From: Lepidodermella squamata
Taxonomy: Eukaryota > Gastrotricha
Assembly (NCBI GenBank): GCA_047495785.1
Contig: JBLDXI010000060.1
Location: 248,001-312,000, forward strand
DNA: 64,000 nucleotides
Direction: 5' to 3'
Within the stretch, counting starts at the first letter, position 1. Each line of letters begins with the position of its first letter. Both the position numbers and the translations under genes were made by a program. Below are positions 43,684-55,595 of this stretch, in pieces. The notes under the pieces are model-generated. The model saw only the letters and a program-made list of their open reading frames with translations. It ran no database searches and had not been told where the DNA came from.

Positions 43684-44116
43684 CAGATGGATTGATCATG
43701 AATATGAAGTTTTACATTGAATGTCAACTATATGCTGCGAATAGTATGATTTTTCACGGACTAACATCTGACAACACGACGACTAATTCGGTACATGTCC
43801 AGGCTCTACTATATTAATGCGCTTGATAAGGCAGAGAATCGATTTCTGTCCGTTTGCTCTATAAATATGTGAGTACTCGATTTAGAATAACCGTGAGAAA
43901 ACAAGACATCTACTTTGGGCTTTAGCGTGTGTTTCATGCTAGGGTTCCGCACGATAATTCAGATAGAAATTCAGACCAGGGCGAGGGCTGTAAAATTTTA
44001 ATGGTATATTATCGTACCCCAATTTCGCATGGCCAAGGTTGAAAAACACAGGGGTGACCCTTTGGTCCTAAAATTTTACCTCACTTGCTGCCCCATCAGT
44101 CATTCGCTTTTGACAT
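43684..44116. other. intergenic, no gene seen
   Basis: No supported feature between the LTR and the small inverted-repeat element. Confidence 0.5.
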
Positions 44117-44303
44117 ATCGTAAGCGTCGTTGAATAACTCGGATTGCGATGTTTACGTCAGTTTGGTGGTGAGCGGTGACAGATAAAAAGTCTTTTGTTT
44201 TCCCTCTTCATTCAGCCGTTTAAAGCCGTTTTTTACTTGGCACCCGACACCTTGAATCTGAAGTAAACAAGGCTAAATCCGAGTTATTCAACGACGCTAA
44301 CGA
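44117..44303. mobile_element. small inverted-repeat element (MITE-like)
   Basis: About 187 bp bounded by inverted repeats with the core GCGTCGTTGAATAACTCGG, flanked by TA on both sides. The arms match over about 26 bp with one mismatch. No coding capacity. A second, eroded copy of one end (TTGAATAACTCGGATT) is at 44508-44535. Confidence 0.65.
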
Positions 44304-44854
44304 TATACGTATTTATGGCCTTACACTGCGGCGATGATAGACAGCAACACTAATGATTTATAGTAATTCGTCTTTATAAATGAGAATGGAATGATACGGC
44401 AAATTAGTTCAACTTTGAGCGATGTGTTAAAGCTGTTGAAAGCAAAAACTAGAAGTCTGCGTTTTCCGCCTGCTTCCTGCCGCAATGGCAATGATGTGCA
44501 TCATCGTTGATTATTGAATAACTCGGATTCAAGCATTTTAACAGCAGGTTTACGTGAATAACTAGGAGAAAACAACTTCCTTATTATTTGACACCCTTCA
44601 CTTTTACCGTCGTGAGCACGAAGTTAATTCGAATACTAAATCCAACGGCGCTTCTTACTCTATCAAGTTGCATCATGCGCTTTTCCATCCATCAAAATCG
44701 ATTAGGCTGCTAAGTGCGGAATATAGTGACACCTTGTAAGTAACCTGCATTTCTAAAATCTTCAGTTGTTATTCCCACTCTTCACTTTTATAAAGTAGTT
44801 TGCAATACATAAGCTGAATGATCTAGCATTTATCATTGTTTCAATTTGCAAAAG
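44304..44854. other. intergenic with eroded MITE-like sequence
   Basis: No gene seen. About 44505-44640 resembles the internal part of the element at 44117-44303. Confidence 0.45.
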
Positions 44855-46359
44855 ATGAGATCCTTGCCCCCTCCGCAATGTAAGGTTTGCAGCTGCCCCG
44901 TTGTGGCACGCCCTTGTTATCAGCCGCGAACTTGTACCGCTTGTCAGAAATTTTTCCGCCGAAACTGTGAGAAATGGCAGCGATTGAAATGCATTCATAA
45001 CTGCGATGATTCGCCCATGTCGAAACCTCGAAATTGGTACAAATTCGGATGTCCGAAATGTCGATTCGAAGCATGCATTCGCGCAGGTCTTAAAAGTAAG
45101 TCTATTCAGTGAAAGACTTCTGGAATTTTTTCTGTAATAATTAGGCAGGTACTATACGTCGCGTGGTTCGCTTGAAACTGAGAACAATTCTTCGGATTCC
45201 GCCTCCAAAGAACGAAGCAACGAGTGTACGCTAATAGAAAACCCGAAGGTTTACAATGGCTTGGACGTTGAGAACATCATACGAGTGGCAATAACGGCAC
45301 AAACTCATCTTCACCAGCTTGAATTCGTAAGTCACCTGATTTTCTTGTTCCTGTGTATCGATGACACTTAAATTTTCAAGCTTCCCTTGAAGAGTAAAAT
45401 CAATATTGAAGATTTGCGCAATCCTCACATTTACTCACGAATCTTGCTACAAAACTTCAGTGAACTATTACGCGTTGGCTTAGAATTCTCAACTTTCTTG
45501 AAGGGTTTGAATTTCCTGAACGTGAAAAAACACGATTAATTGAATTGAACCGCTTATTAGATTCATTTCAGATTCCTGAAAGAGACGTCGCAGCAATGAT
45601 GCGTAGTAGCTGGACGCGAATAACTGTGGTCTACTCAGCTTTGCCGTCAACTACAGGCAGCATATTAATTGGACCAAATAATCTGGCGGGTGTTTTGACC
45701 TTGGATCCTGAAATGCGGGTTCGTTTTAAAGAAAGCATGTTCAGCTCTATTCGAAATATACTTTTTCCAGTGTGTGGTAGAGGCTGAGGAAGAGGTTTCG
45801 TCTGAAATTAGTAAATGGGACCCTACACTGCCGGAAATCGCAGTTTTCAATCTCCGACTGTTCTTGAATAGTAAGTATAAGTATGTTTGTCATAAGCAGC
45901 TTCTCTGCAGGGTGCGAAGTACAGGGGTGCTGGGGGCTTGAGTGTCGCCACACCCCAGCTTCGAGCTATCGACAGGGAGGCCGAAAAAACCACAAGGGGG
46001 CCATTTGGTTTATTCGGCTGGGCTCCAGAAAACACAACAGCTGCAGAAATTTACTACAGAAATGTTGTGGAATAAAATTGGGTTCTCTTAATTATGTTTA
46101 ATATACAGATGAGATGGCATGCAGCTCTCAGTCTCGTCACCTCAAGCAACGAGTTGATACAGCCTTTTCGTTGATTTGTTCGAGGCGATTCAAAGAGAAT
46201 TCTGATCAAGCTGCGGTGCATGTGGAAGCAATCGAGCGACTTCTCGCCACAGAGTCAGAACTATTAGTCCAGAGCGGATCGGCCGTTTCGGAAAAGCGCC
46301 GGTTGGGTAACACTTCTGAACAAGATCGCGCCGTCGTCAAACTTACGTTCAACACTTGA
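44855..46359 (+). CDS. divergent zf-C4 nuclear receptor 2
   Basis: Six exons: 44855-45095, 45145-45326, 45381-45521, 45572-45718, 45771-45870, 46109-46359, giving 353 residues. The DNA-binding domain has CKVC, 14 residues, CTACQKFFRR, then a second finger whose first pair is only three residues apart (CIHNC). The ligand-domain part has YSALPSTTGSIL and SKWDPTLPEIAVFNLRLFL. The C-terminal exon aligns with that of NR1 (RVDTAFS..., IERLL..., KLTFNT). Introns are about 50 nt except the fifth (238 nt). It is divergently arranged with NR1 and separated from it by the truncated retroelement, so the pair probably arose by inverted duplication. Confidence 0.8.
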
Positions 46360-46957
46360 ATTTTAGCTGATAGCTGAACTGAAAACTGAACGATTTTCGC
46401 TTCGAAATTTAAATAAATGTCAGTAGGTATTTTTAATAAAACACATGTTGCCTGTTGAATATGGCCTGATTTCGGCAGGCCATGAAAGGAAGTATGAGTT
46501 AACAGACGTAAATGGCAAGTGGGCTCTGCATGAAGTGGGCTCTGCATGAAGCCCGACACCAATCAGCGATAACCGAAAGATTATCCAAATTACATTGCTA
46601 TAATGAATAGAATGAAAAGCCGTCTTATTCTATAGTATATACATGCGATTAGAGACTACGAATTTAGAATTTCTTATTAAAGCAGTCTGTGGTCTGCCCT
46701 TGACGATGGCTGATGTAAGTTGAGTTCCGATGGAAGCCATAGGCAACCAGAAGGCGCGAAGTAACCAGCACCATCATAGGCTCTTTAGGAAACTGCTCGA
46801 AATGCTGCGCTATGTGCACCGATGCGCTGGGTGCGAAAGAGTCAATAGATAGCTTTGAATGGTTCTCCATTGACCGTGGGGGCTCTTTTATAAAGCACAG
46901 CCATATGTCACTTCATTTCTTTGTATGCCATTTTCCCGGACTTTTCTGCAATGAAAC
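46360..46957. other. intergenic with possible promoter
   Basis: No gene seen. A TATA-like TTTTATAAAG is at about 46887, 70 bp upstream of the next open frame. A direct duplication of AAGTGGGCTCTGCATG occurs at about 46518-46550. Confidence 0.5.
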
Positions 46958-47269
46958 ATGGCAACGTGGTCTCCTGAATATGAAAGTTGGCGGAATTTTA
47001 GAAACGCTTTTTCAAATTTCAACGATTACATCGCCTGGTTCAACTATACCGTCGGAGCTGGGCCGCATCCAAACATAACGCCGTATCACCAGCTTGTCTA
47101 CGAATACTACCATCAGTATTACCAGTATTACACGACTCATTATCCGCGTTTTGGCTATTACGGATATCCGAACTATTTCTTCCCGTGGCATAACGGCACG
47201 ATGGATTTTCACGGCGAGTTCGCTAGGTTCAATGCATGGCGGAATAAACAGTCTGACGATGGCAATTAG
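46958..47269 (+). CDS. small tyrosine-rich protein
   Basis: 103 residues from the ATG at 46958, single exon. The centre has clusters such as YEYYHQYYQYYTTHYP followed by GYYGYPNYFFPWHNG. No signal peptide or TM segment is seen. A TATA-like box upstream and AATAAA at about 47308 support a transcription unit. No family is recognised; Tyr-rich low-complexity proteins occur in cuticle, eggshell and condensate-forming proteins, but nothing here decides between them. Confidence 0.5.
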   Translation: MATWSPEYESWRNFRNAFSNFNDYIAWFNYTVGAGPHPNITPYHQLVYEYYHQYYQYYTTHYPRFGYYGYPNYFFPWHNGTMDFHGEFARFNAWRNKQSDDGN

Positions 47270-47455
47270 GTGTGTAATATATAGGCAAATAAGACAACCT
47301 TGACTAAATAAACATCGCTTTGTTTGATGAGCTGCCTAATTTTTGCAATGGTTTCTAGCGATCGACTAGGGTCGGAAGTTTACACAAGTAGTTTTTCCTC
47401 AGCTTTTCGAAAAAATAGCTCTCATTTATAAAATTTCATTTTGGAAATCAAAAAT

Positions 47456-48448
47456 ATGATTAGGTTAATCTCTGCAGCCTGTGTGATTTCTGCAGCCATT
47501 GGTGAGGAGAAACTTTCAAACTGAGAATATTTTCCAAATTCATTTTTTATAGCTGCTACTTCATCACCTCAAGCATGTGATGGTGTTGAATGCGCTGGTA
47601 AGCGGAATAAATACGATCACACATACTGCGTCATTCGCATGTTTGACCCGACCGATACGAAAAAGCTGCACTACCTTGTCCAGCAGGACATTGACACAAA
47701 ATTGCCTGAGTGGTCGATGTATTTCCAGAAGAAATCAAGTGCACCGAAAAACAGCACGAGGAGCCGTGACTTCCGTGAACATGAATGTAAGACGAGCTTG
47801 AAAGGCTTCCAAAAGGGCACGTCTTACTATGACAACGTGCCTCGTCACCCGATTGAGACAGGAAAATACGGACCTCTGGCTGCTTTCCACAAGGGCCATC
47901 TCACCCCGGCTGATGCTTTCAGCGAGAATCAAGCTCTCATGGACAACACTTTCTACTACATCAACGCCGCCCCGCAAATCGCCGATATGAACCGAGCCTG
48001 GTTCAATGTTGAAGATAAGGCCAAAGATTTCATCAATGAAAGGTCTACTAGCACGGGCGGTTTCATCATCACCGGTGTTTATCACTCGGATAGCGATTAC
48101 GTCCCAGATTATTTCTGGAAAATTGTCTGCACCAAGATTGACAGCGGTGTCGCTGCTGGTTTCTTCTACCATAGCAATGTTATTCCTGATGGAGGTAAAG
48201 ACGATTATTGCCCTGCCATCAATCGCTACATCGACGACATGGTTATTCCACGTGACATGGACAAATTCACTAAAATGTTTCCTCTGGCGAGTCTGGACGA
48301 GATCTGGGATAAGTGGAGCATGTATGGTGCCAGTTATTACCCGGGCGCCGACCACCAAGCTTTGATTCAGTCATGCAGGGCCGCGAAAAAGCTCCCTACT
48401 GCCTCTAAAGATTTCCCAGCTCCAACAAAGAAGCTCTGCAGTAATTAA
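47456..48448 (+). CDS. secreted DNA/RNA non-specific endonuclease
   Basis: Exons 47456-47501 and 47553-48448 (intron 51 nt) give 313 residues. A signal peptide covers about 1-17. The NUC-type nuclease domain shows the catalytic His in HKGHLTPADAF (DRGH-like) and the metal-binding Asn region YYINAAPQIADMNRAWF, in the proper order and spacing for the family. Such enzymes cleave single- and double-stranded nucleic acids with Mg2+. The usual D-R before G-H is H-K here, a variation seen in distant members. Secreted nucleases serve digestion, clearance of extracellular DNA or defence. The PI-PLC gene follows on the same strand 303 bp later. Confidence 0.87.
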
Positions 48449-48751
48449 AACTACGAATTTCAGGCAAACCTGGGTAACGGCAAATCATTTCTTCTCTTAT
48501 GCTTGGGGATTCTTCAATAAATCTATGGGGCAATGTCACAGTACTTTTATGTGTATTATCGATCTTTCTAATACTAACGCATGCGTATTTCTGCGACAGT
48601 GAAAAAACACATTGTACCGAGCATGCTTTACTACGTGCCGGCTTATACAAACACGCTTGTAGTATCAAGTATACAGGTGAGTTTTTTACGCATACTGAAT
48701 AGGCGCATTCAGGCGTGGGTACTCACATTTCTGTTTTGTCGGCCACAAAGG
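48449..48751. other. intergenic, no gene seen
   Basis: Open frames here lack protein features; likely promoter of the next gene. Confidence 0.45.
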
Positions 48752-49928
48752 ATGCTTGAATTTGTGGCCCTAATATTGGTTGCCAGCTCTTTTTCGCCAA
48801 TATATTGCGCCAATCTTAGCCAATGGATGTCACAGCTGCCTCAAAAAATGCGAGATTTACCAATAACCCAGTTAGCCATTCCAGGTGCGAGAAATTGTCA
48901 TGAGACTACTTATTCTTGACTTGCTTCTTTCAGGATCTCATGACACCTTCGCGTACAACATGTCTCTGGAGTTGGATCTTGCTCCAGATGTTGATGATGA
49001 CGAGAAAAACCTTGAGTTCTTGTTGAACATCACCCATCAGACATTTCTTGAGCGAATCAGAGCCTGGTCTACATGCCAAGAAATTTCTTTCGAGGAACAG
49101 CTGAATCTAGGGGTGAGGTATTTCGACTTACGAGTCGCTAAATTGGATGCCAATTCGTTTCGATTCGTCCACGATCTCTTTGGGCCTGAGGTTTTCGGTC
49201 AATTCAAAGTGCTAAACTCCTTTCTCAATAAATACCCCGGTGAAGCGGTGCTGTTGGACTTCCAACACTTTTATGCAATGTCGAGTCGAGATCATGAAAG
49301 TCTTGTCAATCAAACAATTGATATATTCGGTGACAAACTGGTGTCTGCAAGTCAATGGCAATATAACACGAGCTTATTGAGCTTATCGTCACTCAATAAC
49401 ACAAAACAGCGAGTTGTTGTGGTTTACGCTGATGAAACCGGTGTTAAATATTCGCAAAATGTGTTCTGGTCCCGCTGGAGATTTCTTCAGAGCCCTTGGC
49501 CCAATACGCGAAATGTGACTTACATGGTCGACTATCTGCAGAAGGGCATGATGTCGCGATCAGCCGCGAACGGCTTTTTCGTCTTCCAGGGCGTCCTGAC
49601 CCCGTCAGCCGACGATTTTGATCCGGCTGCGTTCATGAGCAGCAGTCTCAAAGACAGCCTTGCATTGAAAGCCACTCGTGCGATGATAGATTGGGCAAAG
49701 TCGCAAAAACTTCGCGCAACCGGTGGAAAAATCAACGTCTTCATGGCAGATTTCGTCAATTATTACAACTTCACTAGTGAAATTGTAGCCTTGAATTATG
49801 ACGGTGTAATCCCTACCTCTCCGAATTCGGACCGAGTGGTCAAATCGGGAGCGCTTACATTCCAGCAAAATTCGAGTCTTATTCTGAGCTTTAGCTTAAT
49901 TTTGTCGCTATTCTCATTGATCGTGTAG
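48752..49928 (+). CDS. PI-PLC X-domain protein (PLCXD-like), secreted or GPI-anchored
   Basis: Exons 48752-48884 and 48934-49928 (intron 49 nt, phase 1) give 375 residues. A signal peptide (about 1-19) is followed by the X domain: IPGSHDTFAY contains the first catalytic His, GVRYFDLRV the conserved Arg/Asp region, and FVHDLFG the second catalytic His. There is no Y domain, EF hand or C2, so it belongs with the single-domain PLCXD or bacterial-type enzymes. A C-terminal hydrophobic stretch suggests a GPI signal. Extracellular location inferred. It would act on inositol phospholipids or GPI anchors; the substrate is not shown. Confidence 0.85.
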
Positions 49929-49981
49929 CGCAAGCTTTAAAAAATTCTAATAATAATCTAATGGTTTTTAATGAAGTTCAT

Positions 49982-51278
49982 TCAAGCCATCATTCTGTCC
50001 ATGTAAAAAATAATTACTACGATACCAGAGAAGAACGCTACAAAACCAGCACAAATGTCGACGTAACGAATGATCCTAAGCCTGAACATGCCAACTTCAA
50101 AGACGCGCTTCATCGTTTTCGATCGAGCCGCTGAGCAAGCGGCCAAAGTGTATACAGTTATCAATACACATATTATCATCAAATACACGACAATGTTAAT
50201 GAGGTAAACTTCCTCAGCCGTTCGTGGAATAAGCGAAAAGACCAGAGTGAGCGTTACAGCCATAGCAAGATTGACGGTGACGCAAAACGAGGGCCTATCA
50301 GGGTGACGAGGGTCCATCAGTAGACCTGAGACTTGAAGCAGGAAAAGCGCTATTGTTGGTAGAAAAACATTGCCAATGTAGTATTCATATTTTCGTTTTA
50401 GGGTCAGCGTTAGAGAAACGTGGTCTGATCCACCTGCGTTGAAAACAGTCCCATTGTAAATCGGCTGTTCCCAAATGTCATCGGCGCGTAGGGTAGGATA
50501 CGCTGTCACAATTGTGACCTGATCGAGGTTGATAGCAACTTCATTATTGGTATTCTCGTTTTCAAACTCAAAATTGCACCACGCCGTGTCGAATGGGAAT
50601 TTCGTGTATTTGAAGCCGAAGCACATTGACGTGAAGGGTCGGACGCAGTATATAAGAAATTTAGGTCCGGGAACGCGAAAAGGGCGAATTTTTATCAGAA
50701 TCTCCCTGGGAAAATACGTTTTTTCACAAAGATTATCAATAGCACGATGATAAAAATTACTCTCGAAGCGGCCTTGATTCTCCGATGGCATTGATATGTT
50801 GCATATCCGGCCACCAAACCCCCTCTTTCGGAATTTCGAATTGAACGCGGTCAAGCAGGGCTTGGGAGTAGTTGCTGTAGCCAGGAAACAACTCTGACCT
50901 TATATCTCGGCCACATGGAATGTCCCAGAAGACTCTCAAAGTCATTGTTACAGTCATGCTGCAATGAACGTCATGATAATGCTTGAGTTTATGTAATACG
51001 CGGGTAACATGCCTCATTGAAGAATCACTGACGTCCGTTATTTGAAGGATCCTCGATACCAAATAGCTCTGTATGGGTATTGAAAAGTTTTTGTATTGCA
51101 AGTGATTCGCTGCAGGCAAGTTGCTGGACTTGGCTATGGGACACAGCTCGAAGAATCGATCGCGCATCGCGTTGAGTTTTATCGGATCTGAAAGCAGCGC
51201 CTCGAGATCGCCATCTTTGCTAGCAAGGCTTTTTCCTTTGATTAGAGCCAATAGAATCAGAAGGCTTGAGAGTCTCAT
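49982..51278 (-). CDS. Cys-loop ligand-gated ion channel subunit, tandem copy 1
   Basis: Exons 51013-51278, 50761-50958, 49982-50705 give 395 residues. A signal peptide, DRFFELCPIA segment, WWPDMQHINAIGE (the conserved W-x-P-D) and a Cys-loop from Cys183 to Cys198 with 14 residues between (one more than the family rule) are visible. Four TMs follow, with RHPDRPSFC at the start of M2 and SLIPRTAEEVY after it. The first intron would start with GC (GCATGT) and is 54 nt without stops, so either a GC-AG intron or 18 retained residues; the two paralogs have GT donors at the same place. Confidence 0.85.
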
Positions 51279-51843
51279 GCCGAAGATGACTGAATCGCTG
51301 CCTTACTTAGATTCGAGTGTTCCATCGGCAAATCCATCTCGCAGTAATTTCTACGGATGTACAAAAGTATTGAAGTGTGATAGCATGCAAATTTATTGAT
51401 TACAGCGCAAGAAATCATACCCCGTGGACCCAGACCTCATAAATTATTAACATTTGTCACTGGCAAATCAAGCGTTCCAGGCTCGATAGGAATGCCCAGA
51501 AGGCTCTGCAAGCTGAGTCACAAAGCTATGTTAACCTAATTATGTTATTATATTAATAATTAAGACCTACAGGCTCCATGCGAAAAGCTGTGTTTGAATC
51601 GTTAAGGTCTCTTCGAATGACGAGATTCTTCCCGCTAATGAATGCCGTCAGATAAATATAATAGTTATAGGAGCTATAGAAATTAAATACCCGGCACGCA
51701 TTGATTATTTTGGAAAACTAAGAAGGTGCATCCATTTGAGTGTGTTTTATTATTCATTAAACTATTCAAATGGGCTTATTATTTTTTAACAACAACAACA
51801 CCAAAGTGATTGCAGGTTAGTGCAAGTTTGAAACAAAAACCTT
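51279..51843. other. intergenic, no gene seen
   Basis: No supported feature between tandem channel genes. Confidence 0.5.
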
Positions 51844-53147
51844 TCATGATGACGTCATTTTGCTGAGATATACTATAATGATGATTGCGCCGAACATAAA
51901 TGCGAATATCGCAGCACCCAAATCAATTATTCTGATAACTCTCACACCAGACTTGATCAACTTTACGAGGACCAAGCGCTTCATAGGTTCCATTTTAGCA
52001 ACGAAGCCAGATGCAAGCGTGTAAATCGTGATTACAACACAAATGACCATCAGATAGATAATGATACTAATTAGATAAACTTCCTCAGCTGTGCGAGGAA
52101 TCAGTGTGAATACTAAAGTCAGCACAACGGCCATGGCGAGATTAACAGTTACACAAAAAGTAGGCCGATCAGGATGTTTCGGATCCATCACCAAACCAGC
52201 GACTTGAAGTAAGAACAAAGTCAAAGTGGGTAAGAAGACGTTGCCGACGTAATATTGATACTTTCTCATCAGCGTGAGCTTCAAAGTTGCATGATCCGAG
52301 CCACCTGCATCGAAAACGGAGCCGTTGTAGCTAACAAAACTCCATATGTCATCGGCCCGAAGTGGAGGGTAGGCGGTTATAACAGTTAGTTCGCCAATGT
52401 TGATCACAACTTCATTATTCGTGTTCTCATTTTCAAACTCGTAATTACACCAAGCTGAATCGAATGGGAATTTCGTGAATTTGAAGCCGAAACACATTGA
52501 GGTGAAGGGTCGGACACAATAGATTAGGAATTTCGGCTTAGGGCCACGAAAAGGCCTGATTTTCACTAGAATCTCTCTGCAATAGAGCATGTTTGACGTA
52601 TGCTAACTGAAATCTAACGTTGGCTTACTCTCTAAGTGGCCTCGAGTCCCCAATGGCATTTATGTGCTGCATATCTGGCCACCATACTTCCTCTTTGGGT
52701 ACCTCGAATTGAATGCGGTCCAGCAGCGACTGCGACAAATTTGTGTAGCCTGGAAGCAGATCAGATCGAATGTCGCGGCCACATGGAACGTCCCAAAACA
52801 TTCTGAATGTCATGGCTACTGTCATACTGAAATTGAAGGTCATTAAGTCTGTATCGAGGTAAAACAATCAGTACAAACCTCATAGTTGAGTCGCTGACAT
52901 CAGTTATTTGGAGGATTCTCGAGATGAGATAGCTTTGAATCGGATTGGAGTAGTTATTAGTCTGCAAATGGTTAGCGGCTGGTAAATTGCTGGCCTTGGC
53001 TATTGGGCAAAGCTCGAAAAACCGATCTCGCATCTGGTTCAATTTGATTGGGTCACTCAGCAGTTTTTCCACGTCGCTGTCATTCTGCGCAAGAGTCGAA
53101 GCCAACATCAGAGCAAATTCAACTAATATTGCGATTGTATGCCCCAT
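51844..53147 (-). CDS. Cys-loop ligand-gated ion channel subunit, tandem copy 2
   Basis: Exons 52879-53147, 52629-52826, 51844-52576 give 399 residues. Exon 2 is 198 nt as in both neighbours. It has a signal peptide, WWPDMQHINAIGDS, the 14-residue Cys-loop (C-FGFKFTKFPFDSAW-C), KHPDRPTFC before M2 and four TMs. The donors are GTTTGT and GTAAGC. It is closest to tandem copy 1. Likely pentameric surface channel; cation selectivity is only inferred from the acidic residue before Arg at the pore mouth. Confidence 0.87.
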
Positions 53148-54290
53148 TTTTGTTAGAGCAAATTTGTAAGAAATGTTTTTCTTTACAATGGCTTATTATC
53201 CGCGATAGATACTGCTAGGCGTGACGGTAATAATATCAATTGACGATGTGTTAAACATTTAGATGTGCTTGATTTGTTAAGTACCATTGCAGCCTTTCAT
53301 CGTTTATTTGGCTCATCAATTTTTAATGTAATCGATGTGATATCTTGCGGCGTAGCGCTTCGATTGCCTATGTGAGTCAACAAATTTAACATAGAAGCTG
53401 GCATTGAAGCATCAGGAAGCCCTGATGCGCAAAATCATAAGAAATTGTTTGACCCTTTTTGATAAGGTCGCTTGAGCGGATTGCGACTTTATAGTCGGGG
53501 AGAGCTATATTCGGAAAAAGTGACTTGATCCTACAACGTCCAAGCAGGGTGATCCAACAATGAATGGTAGCGACCTGTATTTCGAAAAGTGCGTGATCTG
53601 GGAATTTTAGCTCGGGCTACTTCAAGAAAATAAAAAAGTGCGTTTTGAATTCAAAGGTGCAACGAAGCCACCCTGTAGCATGTAGCCCGCAATATTTTTA
53701 CAAAATAACACATGCGGGTCTTCCGATAGAATAAAATACACTGATTGCTGATTACTTAAGTTAACTACTCCACTTATCTATCACTGTAGAATGAAAGGGC
53801 TCAAGCTACTAGCAAACTATGAATTACCTTGAAGCACAGTTCACATCAGGTATAATTGTTTCTGAGTGGGCTTAATTTTATGTGCGGTGAATTATGAAAT
53901 GAAGGCAATTGCATGCTCCATGCTCCATTAGAAGTATCCTTGTTAGAAAACCAAAATAAATTAACATTGAATAATGACAGAATATTTTATAGCATGATTG
54001 CAAAGAATTTTTCAATCAGGATATAGTTACTGCACTTGTTCTGCCATATTAATCGTAGAACTGCCATTCAAACGTATCGGATCCCCAGGGGAACTGGAAG
54101 TGCGTCGTATATAGGATATTGAGATTGCAGATAACGCACAGGATTTGATCCAAAAATAACTTCACCTTCAGACTTCAGATGGCTGCAGGGCTGAGCTCGA
54201 AATCGGCAGGAGCATCGTTAAACTTATAATCTCTGGTTGAACTCAAAAGTAAAAGGAAATATTTTTAGCTGTTTTGAGTGTTATTTTTGT
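53148..54290. other. intergenic, no gene seen
   Basis: 1.1 kb without an open frame over 60 codons or recognisable repeat. Confidence 0.55.
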
Positions 54291-55595
54291 TTAATTCTCT
54301 TCAATCATTTTAAGCCCGTAGTAAATTACAACTGCGATACCAATTACAAGTGAAATAAAGCCTGCACAAAAATCGGCAAGTCGAATGCATTCTAAGCCGC
54401 CCGTCACTTTTTCACACAGCAATCGTTTACCCGCCGAACTTTTGCTAAGTGAACAGCTGATCAGCGTGTAAATAGTGATTAGGACACAAATCACCATGAA
54501 ACTGATGACAATGTTGATTAGGTATACTTCCTCCGAAGTTCTAGGAATCAGCGAGAAAATGAGACTCAGTAATACAGCAATAGCCAAATTCACAGTGACG
54601 CAGAATGCTGGCCTGTCCGGATGGCGAGGTTCCATGAACAAGCCAGATATTTGGAGAAGGTATAAAGTTATCGTTGGCACAAATACATTACCCACATAGT
54701 AATGATACTTTCGCTTCAGTTTTAGTGTAAGAGTGACATGAGGCGCTCCACTGGCTAAGACAATTGTTCCATTGTAGCTCACAAATGCCCATATATCGTC
54801 GTTGCGCAGCGGTGTGTAACTGCCTGCAATGTCAACGGTATCGATGGCTATTGAGATTTCATTCGCGACGTTCTCATTTTCGAACTCGAAGTTACACGAG
54901 ACAGTGTCGAAGGGAAATTTCGTATATTTAAAGCCGAAGCACATGGAAGTGAATGATCGCACGCTGTAGATCAAGAACTTTGGCCCCGGGTATCGAAAAG
55001 GCCGCACTTTGATCAACGGCTCGCTGCTAACGGTAAGAGAAATGAAAGTTGCAATTAATTGAATTCAGATACCCCCTTAACGGTCTCGATTCCCCAATTG
55101 CATTGATGTGCTGCATATCGGGCCACCAAACTGTGTTGGCTGGTATTTCGAACTGAAAACGGTCCAGTTGCTTGGTCGGATATTCGGTGAAATCAGGCAA
55201 CAGATTTGGCCTGATATCGCGACCACAAGGAATGTCCCACAGCATTCGAAATGTCATCGTAACAGTGATACTTCTCAGAAGAAATGGTGAGAGATGCCGA
55301 ATTGATACAAAAGTTACCTCATAGACAAATCACTGACTTCGATGATCTGCAATATTTTGGATATCAGATAGCTTTGGATAGGCGATGAAAAGTTCTTGGT
55401 TTGAAGGTGATTAGCTGCAGGAAGGTTGTTTGCCCTCGCGATAGGGCATAACACAAAAAACTTGGTTTGTAACTCTTCGAGCTCAAATGAAGCATTATGT
55501 GCATTCGATTCAGCTAAGCTCTCGATGATGTAGATGGATGTTAACAAAGCTGATTTGACTGCGAAAGAAATGATGAGCATTGAGAAATAGGGCAT
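54291..55595 (-). CDS. Cys-loop ligand-gated ion channel subunit, tandem copy 3
   Basis: Exons 55318-55595, 55073-55270, 54291-55026 give 403 residues; exon 2 is again 198 nt. The acceptor of exon 2 is GAGAAG. It has WWPDMQHINAIGES, a 14-residue Cys-loop (C-FGFKYTKFPFDTVS-C), RHPDRPAFC before M2 and four TMs. It is the most diverged of the three tandem copies. Start ATG at 55595 is followed by a hydrophobic signal peptide. Confidence 0.86.

Noticed and set aside
47735-48358. 207-codon minus-strand frame
   Set aside because: Antisense of the nuclease, which has clear catalytic motifs.
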